DNA of 20,373 nucleotides from CAYGSN01 sp964352675 (GTDB lineage: Bacteria > Pseudomonadota > Alphaproteobacteria > Micavibrionales > Micavibrionaceae): contig CAYGSN010000034.1 in the NCBI GenBank assembly GCA_964352675.1, forward strand, positions 1-20,373, written 5' to 3'. A model generated the notes under the pieces. It was not told the DNA's origin, did not search any database, and worked only from the letters and a program-made list of their open reading frames with translations. Of the stretch, positions 7,687 through 15,353 are shown piece by piece (within the stretch, counting starts at the first letter, position 1; every line of letters begins with the position of its first letter). The translations under genes and the position numbers were made by a program.

Positions 7687-8403
7687 CTAGGCTGCTTTGG
7701 CCTGATCCGCGCTCAATGAGGTCAGATCAAGCTTTACACCCGGCCCCATGGTGGAGGTCAGCGTGACCTTCTTCACATAGGTGCCTTTGGCGCCTGACGG
7801 CTTGGCCTTGATAATCGCATCGTAAAACGCGCGGATATTCTCAGCCAGCTTCTTCTCATCGAAAGAAGATTTACCAACGCCAGCGTGAACGATACCAGCT
7901 TTTTCAGCGCGGAATTCAATCGCACCGCCTTTGGCATCCTTAACGGCCTTGGCCACATCCGGTGTCACCGTGCCCAGCTTTGGATTTGGCATCAGGCCCT
8001 TTGGCCCCAAAACCTTACCCAACTGACCCACCAGCGCCATCATGTCCGGCGTCGCGATACAGCGGTCGAAATCCATCTCACCAGCCTTGATTTTCTCGGC
8101 AAGATCTTCCGCACCGACAATATCCGCACCGGCGGCTTTGGCTTCTTTTGCTTTTTCATCCTTGGCAAACACCGCAACACGCATAGACGCTCCGGTGCCG
8201 TTCGGCAAAGAGATCATGCCACGCACGGCCTGATCCGCATGACGCGGATCAACGTTCAGGTTGATGGCAATTTCGATGGACTCATCGAATTTACGCTTGG
8301 AAGCAGCGCCCTTCAAAATTTTCAGCGCGTCTTCCACACCGTAAAACTTCTCACGGTCCACCGTTGCCAAAGCTTCTTTTCTGTTTTTCGTCATCTTGGC
8401 CAT
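7687..8403 (-). CDS. rplA: 50S ribosomal protein L1
   Basis: L1 forms the mobile L1 stalk of the large subunit, binds 23S rRNA and in many bacteria represses its own operon by binding the rplK leader. It has 238 residues, close to the usual 230-235. The family signature QLGKVLGPKGLMPNPKLGTV is intact in the middle, with the N-terminal ALKILKGAASKRKFDESIEI and the C-terminal THVG-like region reading GIVHAGVGKSSF. GGAGG inside the end of rplK lies about 9 nt before the ATG, and only 3 nt separate the genes, so the two are translationally coupled. A terminator follows. Confidence 0.98.
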   Translation of the reverse strand: MAKMTKNRKEALATVDREKFYGVEDALKILKGAASKRKFDESIEIAINLNVDPRHADQAVRGMISLPNGTGASMRVAVFAKDEKAKEAKAAGADIVGAEDLAEKIKAGEMDFDRCIATPDMMALVGQLGKVLGPKGLMPNPKLGTVTPDVAKAVKDAKGGAIEFRAEKAGIVHAGVGKSSFDEKKLAENIRAFYDAIIKAKPSGAKGTYVKKVTLTSTMGPGVKLDLTSLSADQAKAA

Positions 8404-8406
8404 GTC

Positions 8407-8835
8407 TTAATCCTCCACCACTTCGATGCCCATTGAGCGCGCGGTACCTTCGATAATCTTGGTTGCCGCTTCAATATCATTAGCGTTTAGATCTTCCATT
8501 TTCTCTTCGGCGATTTTAACCACCTGAGAACGGCGGATCTGCGCAATCGTTTCACGGCTAGGCGTGCCGGAACCTTTCGGAACCTTGGCCGCTTGCTTGA
8601 GGAAATAACTGGCCGGCGGCTTTTTGGTGATAAAATCGAACGAGCGATCTTCGTACACCGTAATAACCACAGGAATTGGGATGCCTTTTTGAGACTCTGT
8701 TTTGGCGTTAAATGCCTTACAGAATTCCATGATGTTCACACCATGCTGACCCAAGGCCGGGCCGACCGGCGGGGACGGGTTGGCGCCGCCACCGGGAATT
8801 GTCAGGTTAATAAAACCCGATACTTTCTTTGCCAT
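8407..8835 (-). CDS. rplK: 50S ribosomal protein L11
   Basis: L11 binds the GTPase centre of 23S rRNA and is the site sensed by stringent-response RelA. It has 142 residues, normal length. The family block NPSPPVGPALGQHGVNIMEF is present, followed by the C-terminal rRNA-binding domain with SGTPSRETIAQIRRSQVVKI and the end signature ARSMGIEV. The N-terminal stretch is IPGGGANPSPP where many homologues have IPAGKANP, a mild variant. The ATG has AGGAG 6-7 nt upstream. A 216-bp gap before the gene carries several RNA hairpins, which is where L1 autoregulation acts in other bacteria. Confidence 0.98.
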   Translation of the reverse strand: MAKKVSGFINLTIPGGGANPSPPVGPALGQHGVNIMEFCKAFNAKTESQKGIPIPVVITVYEDRSFDFITKKPPASYFLKQAAKVPKGSGTPSRETIAQIRRSQVVKIAEEKMEDLNANDIEAATKIIEGTARSMGIEVVED

Positions 8836-8857
8836 TTCTAGCTCCTTTTTATGGGCT

Positions 8858-8973
8858 GCCCCGGGATATACCGGAGCAACGTTCGTTTAAAGAGTTCTGT
8901 AGTGCGGCTCAACCCATGGTCTTGGCGGGTTGAAAGCCTCCTACAGCTTCAATGCCGCGCACATTACTGCGCG
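8858..8973 (-). promoter_or_regulatory. Structured leader of rplK, candidate autoregulatory RNA
   Basis: Three hairpins lie in the nusG-rplK gap. CGCGCA/TGCGCG is at 8956-8961 with 8968-8973. A long one combines CTGTAG/CTACAG (8897-8902 with 8941-8946), GGCT/AGCC (8906-8909 with 8935-8938) and CAACCC/GGGTTG (8910-8915 with 8927-8932). Near the ribosome-binding site, 8858-8864 pairs with 8871-8877 over 7 bp; one pair is a G-U that works only on the minus-strand RNA, which supports the transcript strand. L1 is known to bind such leaders in E. coli. I did not recognise the exact L1 target. Confidence 0.5.
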
Positions 8974-9051
8974 CGCTCTCACAATGCAAGAAAAATTTAC
9001 GGGATTAAATCTGGAGTGTTATCGGTTTTCCGCATAGCTTTAGCCAGAACT

Positions 9052-9588
9052 CTAAGCCTTCTCAACCTGCCCGTATTCCAGCTCCACCGGCGTGGAACGA
9101 CCGAAGATAGACACAGAGACTTTCAGCTTCGCCTTGTCTTCGTCGATTTCTTCAACAACACCGTTGAACGAAGCAAACGGGCCGTCTACAACTTTGACTT
9201 CCTCGCCAATATCGTAAATGACGGATGGGCGCGGGCTGTCGATACCTTCCTGCACCTGGTTCATGATGCGCTTTGCTTCGGCTTCGGAAATAGCAACCGG
9301 GCGGTTTCCGCCTGCACCCAAAAATCCGCTGACCTTTGGCGTGTCCTTAATCAGGTGCCAGACCTCGTCCTGCATATCCAGCTTCGCCAGCACATAGCCG
9401 GGGAAAAACTTGCGCTCCGTATTCACGCGCTGGCCGCGCTTGACCTCGACAACCTCTTCGGTCGGGACCAGGATTTCTTCAACAAAATCCGACAAGCCTT
9501 TTTTGCGCGCCTTATCCTTGATGGCTTCGGCGACCTTATTTTCAAAGCCCGAATAAACATGGAGGACATACCATTTTGCTGCTGACAT
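9052..9588 (-). CDS. nusG: Transcription elongation/antitermination factor NusG
   Basis: NusG binds RNA polymerase and links it to Rho or to the ribosome through S10. With the ATG at 9588 it has 178 residues (E. coli 181). The NGN domain starts AAKWYVLHVYSGFENKVAEA and contains KFFPGYVLAKLDMQDEVWHL. The KOW domain begins near residue 127 with GEEVKVVDGPFASFNGVVEE. The frame also opens ten codons earlier at a TTG (9618), but that extension, KAFRKRAKK, is not family-like. GAGAG lies about 8 nt before the ATG, so the ATG is preferred. It follows secE by 43 nt in the same operon. Confidence 0.97.
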   Translation of the reverse strand: MSAAKWYVLHVYSGFENKVAEAIKDKARKKGLSDFVEEILVPTEEVVEVKRGQRVNTERKFFPGYVLAKLDMQDEVWHLIKDTPKVSGFLGAGGNRPVAISEAEAKRIMNQVQEGIDSPRPSVIYDIGEEVKVVDGPFASFNGVVEEIDEDKAKLKVSVSIFGRSTPVELEYGQVEKA

Positions 9589-9631
9589 TTTTTTTGCTCT
9601 CTTTCTAAACGCTTTCAATCACTCTTAAATC

Positions 9632-9829
9632 TTAAAATCCAAATCCCATGATCGCCCGCACAAGCATGGCAATAACCTGATCCGAAAAATACAAAAACAA
9701 CGAGGCCAGGAAAACCATCACAAACACAGCAATCGTACTGACGGTGGTTTCCTTGCGTGTCGGCCATGTCACTTTTTTGACCTCTGCCCGGACCTGCCGG
9801 AAATATTCAAATGGACCTGTTTTTGCCAT
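9632..9829 (-). CDS. secE: Preprotein translocase subunit SecE
   Basis: SecE is the essential clamp around SecY in the SecYEG channel. It has 65 residues, the short single-membrane-segment form usual outside the enteric bacteria. The conserved amphipathic block AEVKKVTWPTRKET is at about residues 15-28, followed by one transmembrane helix at about 30-55. AAAGG lies about 9-10 nt before the ATG. It starts the secE-nusG-rplKA run, and the 223-bp gap upstream must hold its promoter; TTGATG (9941-9936) with an AT-rich box 17-18 nt further is the best weak candidate. Confidence 0.96.
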   Translation of the reverse strand: MAKTGPFEYFRQVRAEVKKVTWPTRKETTVSTIAVFVMVFLASLFLYFSDQVIAMLVRAIMGFGF

Positions 9830-9941
9830 TATTCTGAGCCTTTCTTATTTCCTGTTTCTGACCAAAGGTTCGTGTCGTCGAGGGCGTCTCGTATTCTTCT
9901 GTTTACCAACCAATGTTAGGGAATGAGCTATATCTACATCA

Positions 9942-9968
9942 AAAAAAATCAAAACGCCAGATTTTTTT
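9942..9968. other. AT-rich inverted repeat between divergent genes
   Basis: AAAAAAATC (9942-9950) and GATTTTTTT (9960-9968) form a perfect 9-bp inverted repeat around a 9-nt spacer, midway between secE and the divergent cyclic-nucleotide-binding gene. It may be a shared operator or A-tract promoter element. The rest of the 9830-10052 gap shows only weak promoter boxes. Confidence 0.5.
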
Positions 9969-10001
9969 ACAGCAGCGCCCAAATATCGGAAAGGCAACAG
10001 A

Positions 10002-10030
10002 TTTACTCGTTTTTAAGGCAAATTTATGAG
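10002..10030 (+). promoter_or_regulatory. Weak candidate promoter for the cNMP-binding gene
   Basis: TTTACT (10002-10007) and TATGAG (10025-10030) are 17 nt apart. The predicted start would leave a short leader of about 15 nt with AGGA at 10042-10045. Both boxes are imperfect. Confidence 0.3.
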
Positions 10031-10052
10031 ATAATGGAAGTAGGATAAAGCA

Positions 10053-10625
10053 ATGGATAATTGGAGAGACAAAGACAGCCTGAACCCCCGCAAAGGGATA
10101 GAGGCCAGTAAGCCGCGGGTTTTGAACCGCGAGGTCCATTATGCGGGAAAAGATATCATCCGTCAGGGCGACGAAGCCGGGCGCGCATTTTACATTGAGG
10201 AGGGCCGGGTTGAGGTTCTGATCAAGGACGGCCCGCATGAATTAAGAGTGGCACAGCTCGGCCCCGGCGATATTTTCGGGGAAATGTCCCTGATCAATCA
10301 TGAGCCAAGATCCGCTACTGTGCGCTGCGTCACGAACACCACTGTGACAATTATCTCCCGCGACGAAATTGAGGGTAAAATTGAGCGCATTCAGGACGAA
10401 GCCATCCGCGCGCTTATCAACGTGCTGGGCGAACGGCTCAAAGCCGCAACGCGCGGCCAGCTGGACCATTACCGCAATCTTGCAGAGTTTCAGGACAAAA
10501 TCGCCGGGATTGTACACCGCGTCAGTGAGGGGATCGATGCCCAGCAACGTGTAAAATTCCGCGGGGAAGTCGAACCGTTGCTGGACGATCTTCAAAAAGT
10601 TCTGGATCGGTACAAGGCCGTTTAA
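10053..10625 (+). CDS. Cyclic nucleotide-binding domain protein
   Basis: A 190-residue soluble protein. Residues about 25-115 form one cyclic-nucleotide-binding domain. The phosphate-binding cassette reads GDIFGEMSLINHEPRSATV, with the key Glu77 and Arg86 present, so ligand binding (cAMP or cGMP) is plausible. The C-terminal part, about 115-190, is predicted helical and charged (LGERLKAATRGQLDHYRN) and shows no helix-turn-helix, so it is not a standard Crp/Fnr regulator. No kinase or channel domain is attached. AGGA lies 7 nt before the ATG. It is divergent from secE and convergent with gcvPB with only 8 bp between the stop codons. Its partner and output are unknown. Confidence 0.85.
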   Translation: MDNWRDKDSLNPRKGIEASKPRVLNREVHYAGKDIIRQGDEAGRAFYIEEGRVEVLIKDGPHELRVAQLGPGDIFGEMSLINHEPRSATVRCVTNTTVTIISRDEIEGKIERIQDEAIRALINVLGERLKAATRGQLDHYRNLAEFQDKIAGIVHRVSEGIDAQQRVKFRGEVEPLLDDLQKVLDRYKAV

Positions 10626-10633
10626 CCAGAAAA

Positions 10634-12160
10634 TCAATTTTTCCAGCGCAGCACCGGATTACGCGCGGCTTTGACTTCATCAACCCTGCGGCGCGGTGTT
10701 GAAAGCGGGAAGTTGTGGAACTTCTCCGTATCACCCGCTTTCACATCGGTGGCGAAGCCTTTCATCACGGTGATGAAGCGGTCGATCGCATCTTTGCTCT
10801 CGGTCTCGGTCGGCTCGATCAGCATGGTGCCGGAAATCACCAGCGGGAAATACACCGTCATCGGGTGGAACCCATGCTCACACAAAGCCTTGGCCAGGTC
10901 GAGCGTGGTGACGCCCGCTTCCTTCTGGTGTTTATCGGTGATCATGCATTCATGCATGCATGGCCCGGCATAGGGCGCGAAATAATCATCCTTGAGCTGG
11001 CTAAGGATGTAATTGGCGTTCAGGACCGCGTCTTCAGAGACCTGCTTCAGCCCATCGGCGCCGTGGCTCATCATATAGGACAGAGCGCGAACATGCATGC
11101 CGAACTGGCCCTGATAGCCCTTCAGCCGGCCCAGTGTATCCGGACGGTCGGCTTCAGTTTCCAAGCGGTAAATTTCGCCGTCCTTTATCACGGTTGGAAC
11201 GGGCATATACTGCGCCAGCTCCTCGGTACAGCAAATCGGGCCGGAGCCGGGGCCGCCGCCGCCATGCGGGGTGGAAAATGTTTTGTGCAGATTGATGTGC
11301 ATGACATCGACGCCGAAATCTCCGGGGCGGACCGTGCCGACCAGCGCGTTGAAATTCGCCCCGTCGCAATAGAAATACCCGCCTGCCTCATGCAGCAGGT
11401 CGGCAATTTCCGCGATATGGGTTTCGAACAGGCCGCACGTATTCGGGTTGGTCACCATCATTCCGGCAATGTCGGAGCCGTCCTCGCTGGTGGCGTAGAG
11501 CGCTTCTTTGAAGCTCTCCACCGTCAGGCGGCCATCAATCTTGGTCGGGATGGTGCGCACCTCATAGCCGCACATCGCGGCGGTGGCCGGGTTGGTGCCG
11601 TGAGAAGAATCGGGCGTGAGCACGACCTTGCGCTGGCTCTGGCCCTTTTGCTCATGGGCGCGGCGGATGGTCATCATCCCGGCCAGCTCTCCGTGCGCCC
11701 CGGCGGCCGGAGACAGGCAAACACCGGGCAGGCCGGTCATCTCCGCCAGCCAGTGCTGCAGCTCATGCATAAGCTTGAGCGCGCCCTGTACGGTGCTTTC
11801 GGGCTGCATCGGGTGGATATGGGCAAAGCCCGGCAGGCGCGCCAGCTTTTCATTCAGGCGCGGATTATGCTTCATGGTGCAGGAGCCGAGCGGGAAAAAC
11901 CCGTGATCGATGGAATAATTCCAGGTGCTCATCCGCACGAAATGGCGCAGGGCTTGCGGCTCGGATACCTGTGGCAGGCCGATTTCGCCGCGCTCCTTCT
12001 GGCCGGTGCGCAGCTTACCGCCTTCAGGCGCAGGCAAATCCACCCCGGGATGGTCGCTGCGCGCCTTTTCCCAGAGCAGGTTTTCTTCGTAATGAAGCCC
12101 GCGATTGCCATCGGTCATTTGGGTCTGGTTCATTTCAACTACCTTCGCATCTGCACTCAT
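10634..12160 (-). CDS. gcvPB: Glycine dehydrogenase (decarboxylating) subunit 2
   Basis: This is the C-terminal half of the glycine cleavage P protein, made as a separate subunit; with GcvPA it decarboxylates glycine and passes the aminomethyl group to the lipoyl arm of GcvH. It has 508 residues. The PLP lysine is Lys293 in HINLHKTFSTPHGGGGPGSG, the family hallmark. Other typical blocks are FFPLGSCTMKHNP and DSSHGTNPATAAM. It overlaps gcvPA by 4 nt (ATGA), with GAGG upstream inside gcvPA, so the two are coupled and made in equal amounts. It is the last gene of the operon and ends 8 bp from the convergent neighbour; no terminator is seen in the gap. Confidence 0.97.
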   Translation of the reverse strand: MSADAKVVEMNQTQMTDGNRGLHYEENLLWEKARSDHPGVDLPAPEGGKLRTGQKERGEIGLPQVSEPQALRHFVRMSTWNYSIDHGFFPLGSCTMKHNPRLNEKLARLPGFAHIHPMQPESTVQGALKLMHELQHWLAEMTGLPGVCLSPAAGAHGELAGMMTIRRAHEQKGQSQRKVVLTPDSSHGTNPATAAMCGYEVRTIPTKIDGRLTVESFKEALYATSEDGSDIAGMMVTNPNTCGLFETHIAEIADLLHEAGGYFYCDGANFNALVGTVRPGDFGVDVMHINLHKTFSTPHGGGGPGSGPICCTEELAQYMPVPTVIKDGEIYRLETEADRPDTLGRLKGYQGQFGMHVRALSYMMSHGADGLKQVSEDAVLNANYILSQLKDDYFAPYAGPCMHECMITDKHQKEAGVTTLDLAKALCEHGFHPMTVYFPLVISGTMLIEPTETESKDAIDRFITVMKGFATDVKAGDTEKFHNFPLSTPRRRVDEVKAARNPVLRWKN

Positions 12161-13443
12161 GACAACACCTCTTTCAGTGCTGCAGCGAAGGCTTCGATAT
12201 CTTCGCTCCGCGTCATTTCGGTTGCCGCAACGATAAGATGCGTGCCTTTATCTGCGGCCAAGCCGGCGATGATGCCTTTGGCTGCTAATGCCTCGACCAC
12301 CTCTTCAGAATTCCTCGGCAGTTTGAGCGTAAATTCATTAAAGAAGCTTGGCGTTACCAGCTCCACACCGTTAATCGCGCACAGCGCATCGGCGGTGCGG
12401 CAGGCTGCTTCGTGGTTCAGGCGCGCCAGACGCTTAAAGCCGTCCTCGCCCAGCAAACTCATATGCACGGTAAAGGCCAACGCGCATAATCCCTGGTTGG
12501 TGCAGATATTGCTGGTGGCCTTCTCACGCCTGATATGCTGCTCGCGGGTGGAAAGCGTCAGCACAAAGCTGCGCTTGCCATCCGCATCTTCGCTCATCCC
12601 GCACAATCGACCAGGCATCTGGCGCAAATATTTTTCCTGACAAGCGAAAAAGCCCAAATGCGGTCCACCAAAACCCATGGCCAAACCAACGCTCTGCGCC
12701 TCGCCGCAGACAATATCGGCCATAGATGGCGCGGGCAGCAGACCGAGCGAAACAATCTCGTTGATCACCACAATCATCAGCGCGCCGCTTTCATCACATT
12801 GTTTGCGGATGGCTTCATAATCCTGCGGGCTACCGTAAAAATCTGGCGACTGAACGATGACGCAAGCCGCGTTGTCATCCGGCGCGCCCTCGGTGATCTC
12901 AACCTCGCCGCGGAAATTCGCGACATAGCTCTCCAGTACTTCGCGGTAATGCGGATGAACAACATTGCCTAGCGCGATTTTCTGGCGGCCCGTCACGCGC
13001 ATCGCCATCAGCGCCGCTTCAGCCATCGCCGTTGCACCGTCATAGAGCGAAGCGTTTGCCACTTCCTGCCCGGTCAGCTGCGCAATAAAGGTCTGGTACT
13101 CAAAAATCACCTGTAGCGTGCCCTGAGCGATTTCCGGCTGATATGGCGTGTAGGCGGTCAGGAATTCCGAACGCTGGATAATGTAATCCACGCTGGATGG
13201 CACATGGTGATAATAGGTTCCGCCGCCCAGAAAGAACGGCCCATCGGGCGCGGCGTGGTTTTGATTGGCGTAAGAACCAAGCAAACGCTCAACCTCCAGC
13301 TCGCCCATATGATCGGGCAAATCAAGCTTGCCATCGACAAAGGCTTTGTCCGGCACATCTTTATAAAGCGCACGTACATCCGGCGCACCAACGGCCCGGA
13401 GCATTCCATCGCGGGATTTTTGGGTTTGTGGGAGGTAACGCAT
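12157..13443 (-). CDS. gcvPA: Glycine dehydrogenase (decarboxylating) subunit 1
   Basis: This is the N-terminal half of the two-part glycine cleavage P protein and pairs with GcvPB. It has 428 residues, slightly short for the family. Blocks that identify it are GGGTYYHHVPSSVDYIIQRS, the substrate-site region TAYTPYQPEIAQGTLQ, and REQHIRREKATSNICTNQ near residue 320. As expected, it lacks the PLP lysine, which GcvPB supplies. AAAGG lies 7 nt before the ATG. It sits 13 nt after gcvH and overlaps gcvPB by 4 nt, all in one operon. Confidence 0.97.
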   Translation of the reverse strand: MRYLPQTQKSRDGMLRAVGAPDVRALYKDVPDKAFVDGKLDLPDHMGELEVERLLGSYANQNHAAPDGPFFLGGGTYYHHVPSSVDYIIQRSEFLTAYTPYQPEIAQGTLQVIFEYQTFIAQLTGQEVANASLYDGATAMAEAALMAMRVTGRQKIALGNVVHPHYREVLESYVANFRGEVEITEGAPDDNAACVIVQSPDFYGSPQDYEAIRKQCDESGALMIVVINEIVSLGLLPAPSMADIVCGEAQSVGLAMGFGGPHLGFFACQEKYLRQMPGRLCGMSEDADGKRSFVLTLSTREQHIRREKATSNICTNQGLCALAFTVHMSLLGEDGFKRLARLNHEAACRTADALCAINGVELVTPSFFNEFTLKLPRNSEEVVEALAAKGIIAGLAADKGTHLIVAATEMTRSEDIEAFAAALKEVLS

Positions 13444-13456
13444 TGGTCGGCCTTTC

Positions 13457-13834
13457 TTAATCTACCGTCTTCAAATAATCCTGATAGGCCGCCTCATCCA
13501 TCAGCGTCTCAAGCTGAGCCGGGTCATTGATGCGGATCTTGGCAATCCAGCCGCCATCGGCCACCGGCTTGGTGATCATCTCAAGATCGGATTCCATGTT
13601 GTCATTGGCCTCGATCACTTCGCCATCGACGGGGCTGTACACTTCCGCGGCGGTCTTAACGGATTCAACAACGGCGAAATGCTCGCCCTTTTTGACCTGC
13701 TTGCCGATTTGCGGCAGCTCAACGAATACCAAATCGCCCAGGGCTTCCTGCGCGTATTTGGTAATGCCGACCCAGGCGATATCGCCCTCGACCTTGACGC
13801 ACTCATGTTCGTTGGTAAATTTCAGTTCAGACAT
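13457..13834 (-). CDS. gcvH: Glycine cleavage system H protein
   Basis: This is the lipoyl carrier of the glycine cleavage system; it shuttles the aminomethyl group from the P protein to GcvT and the reduced arm to lipoamide dehydrogenase. It has 125 residues, normal length. The lipoylated lysine is Lys60 in VVESVKTAAEVYSPVDGEV. The start block is KFTNEHECVKVEGDIAWVGI; many homologues have HEW where this one has HEC. AGGAG lies 6 nt before the ATG. It lies between gcvT (21 nt) and gcvPA (13 nt) in one operon. Confidence 0.98.
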   Translation of the reverse strand: MSELKFTNEHECVKVEGDIAWVGITKYAQEALGDLVFVELPQIGKQVKKGEHFAVVESVKTAAEVYSPVDGEVIEANDNMESDLEMITKPVADGGWIAKIRINDPAQLETLMDEAAYQDYLKTVD

Positions 13835-13855
13835 GCTCTACTCCTCTTGTTGATT

Positions 13856-14962
13856 CTAAGCTGCTTTTTTCTTCATCGATTTTGTTTTCGGCTCAACAAA
13901 GGGCATCTTCGCCACTTCCGCCGTAATCTTCCGTCCGCGCACATCCACAAAAATCTTTTGCCCCGGCTGCGCCAGCGAAGTCTCTATATAGCCTTGTCCG
14001 ATTGACTCTTTCAAGCTTGGAGAAAAGCCACCGGAGGTAAGCTCCCCAACTTTTTCACCGGATTCATTTAAAATCGCCGCACCTTCGCGCGCCACACCTT
14101 TATCCAAAAGCCGTATTCCCACGCGTTTACGGGCCGTGCCCTGCTCCAGTTCACGCACAACCCTCTCAGCTCCGATAAAATTCCGGTTTTCCTTGCGGAT
14201 AATCCAGGTCAGATCAGCCTCAACCGGTGAGGTTGTTGCATCAATATCATGCCCGTATAGCGCATACCCCATCTCCAGGCGCAGGGAGTCACGCGCTGCC
14301 AGCCCAACCGGCGTGGCTTCGGAATGCTCCGCCAGTTCCTGAAATATTTCCGCGGCCGTGTTATTCGGAATACTGATTTCAAACCCGTCTTCCCCAGTAT
14401 AGCCCAAACGGCTGATCAGGAAAGGCACGCCGTATTTCGTGGTGGCCTTATCCAGATGCATGTACGGCAAATCATCGGAACGGTAATCCAGTATCTCATG
14501 GACGATGCGCTCCGCCCAGCGCCCTTGTATGGCAATCAGGGCCTTGTCTTTCATCTCATAGAAATTGAGATGCGAAGGCAGTTTTGATTTGATCCAGGCA
14601 ATGTCCTTCTCCTTGCAGCCCGCATTTATAACAGCGAAGAAAGAATTTTTATCCATACGCGTGATAATCAAATCGTCAATAATTCCGCCCTCTTCATTCA
14701 AAAGAACCGTATATTGGGCACGGCCGATAGCTTTGTTTTGAAATGCCGAAGGCGTAATTGCCTCAAGGAATTCGTCAACACCCTCACCCTCAATCTGAAT
14801 CTGTCCCATATGAGACACATCGAAAACACCTGCATGGCTTCGGGTCCAGAGATGTTCCTCCATCACGCCCTTCTCATAAAGAAGCGGCATGTCATAGCCA
14901 GCAAACTCCCCCATCTTGGCCCCAAGAGAAACATGATATTCATGAAGTGCAGTCTGTTTCAT
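13856..14962 (-). CDS. gcvT: Aminomethyltransferase (glycine cleavage T protein)
   Basis: GcvT moves the one-carbon unit from aminomethyl-GcvH to tetrahydrofolate, releasing ammonia. With the ATG at 14962 it has 368 residues (E. coli 364). Family blocks are SHAGVFDVSHMGQIQIEG near residue 42, GGIIDDLIITR with the Asp pair 96-97 that contains the catalytic Asp, RLGYTGEDGFEIS, and SLRLEMGYALYGHDID. The frame opens 48 codons earlier, but that extension lacks family similarity and runs back to the tRNA-Asn start; GGA lies 7 nt before the chosen ATG. A second in-frame ATG four codons upstream (MEFYMKQ) is possible. It is the first gene of the gcv operon, and its short leader leaves no room for a glycine riboswitch. 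Confidence 0.97.
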   Translation of the reverse strand: MKQTALHEYHVSLGAKMGEFAGYDMPLLYEKGVMEEHLWTRSHAGVFDVSHMGQIQIEGEGVDEFLEAITPSAFQNKAIGRAQYTVLLNEEGGIIDDLIITRMDKNSFFAVINAGCKEKDIAWIKSKLPSHLNFYEMKDKALIAIQGRWAERIVHEILDYRSDDLPYMHLDKATTKYGVPFLISRLGYTGEDGFEISIPNNTAAEIFQELAEHSEATPVGLAARDSLRLEMGYALYGHDIDATTSPVEADLTWIIRKENRNFIGAERVVRELEQGTARKRVGIRLLDKGVAREGAAILNESGEKVGELTSGGFSPSLKESIGQGYIETSLAQPGQKIFVDVRGRKITAEVAKMPFVEPKTKSMKKKAA

Positions 14963-14993
14963 ATAAAATTCCATCCGATTGTAAATGATTCTT

Positions 14994-15022
14994 ATTAGGA
15001 AATATAAGGACTTATCAATCAA
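14994..15022 (-). promoter_or_regulatory. Candidate gcv operon promoter
   Basis: TTGATT (15022-15017) and CCTAAT (14999-14994) are 17 nt apart on the minus strand. The predicted start near 14987 gives a leader of about 25 nt before gcvT. It lies back to back with the tRNA-Asn promoter. Confidence 0.4.
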
Positions 15023-15058
15023 AAACAAAGATGATTTATGCAGATATGTGCTTAATAC

Positions 15059-15090
15059 TTGACAAGAATGGACGATAGACTGCATATAAA
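15059..15090 (+). promoter_or_regulatory. Candidate tRNA-Asn promoter
   Basis: A perfect TTGACA (15059-15064) is followed by an AT-rich GCATATAAA region. A 17-18 nt spacer gives GCATAT or CATATA; TATAAA itself (15085-15090) would be 20 nt away. The tRNA starts at 15107, the right distance for a -10 box here. Confidence 0.5.
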
Positions 15091-15106
15091 AGCGCTGAAT
15101 AAGCAT

Positions 15107-15181
<75 letters not shown>

Positions 15182-15272
15182 TTTTTTCTCTTTACCCATC
15201 CACACAAATCTACACATGAAAGTGTAACGCAGACTGATAGTCAGTTTTGGGGCTAGCTTTGTTTCTGGTTTT

Positions 15273-15317
15273 CCAGATATGTCTTCTCAAATCTATGAGA
15301 TTTGGGGGCACATCTGG
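15273..15317 (+). promoter_or_regulatory. Imperfect palindrome upstream of the integrase remnant
   Basis: CAAATCT-ATG-AGATTTG (15288-15304) is a perfect 7-bp inverted repeat inside an outer CCAGAT/ATCTGG pair (15273-15278 with 15312-15317). T-and-G-rich motifs recur here: TTTTGGGGC, ATTTGGGGGCAC, ATCTGGGAG. Such sites near tRNA-linked integrases often bind the integrase or control its gene. The remaining bases of 15182-15353 show nothing else. Confidence 0.45.
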
Positions 15318-15353
15318 GAGAATTTAAACAAACTAGAAAACGGAGATGCCCCC

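Noticed and set aside
9589..9618. TTG start extending NusG by ten residues
   Set aside because: The extra residues are not family-like, and the ATG at 9588 gives the usual length and has its own GAGAG site.
10715..12640. 641-codon open frame on the plus strand opposite gcvPB and gcvPA
   Set aside because: It lies antisense to two clear glycine cleavage genes that share a 4-nt overlap and family motifs. Long antisense frames arise from GC-biased codon use; the translation shows no recognisable domain.
14983..14997. AAATGATTCTTATTA, resembling a Fur box, at the gcvT promoter
   Set aside because: Only one half-site matches well; the second half agrees at 4 of 6 bases. In an AT-rich gap this is expected by chance.
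14963..15106. Upstream extension of GcvT by 48 residues
   Set aside because: The extension reaches the tRNA-Asn start, contains the likely promoter and has no family similarity.
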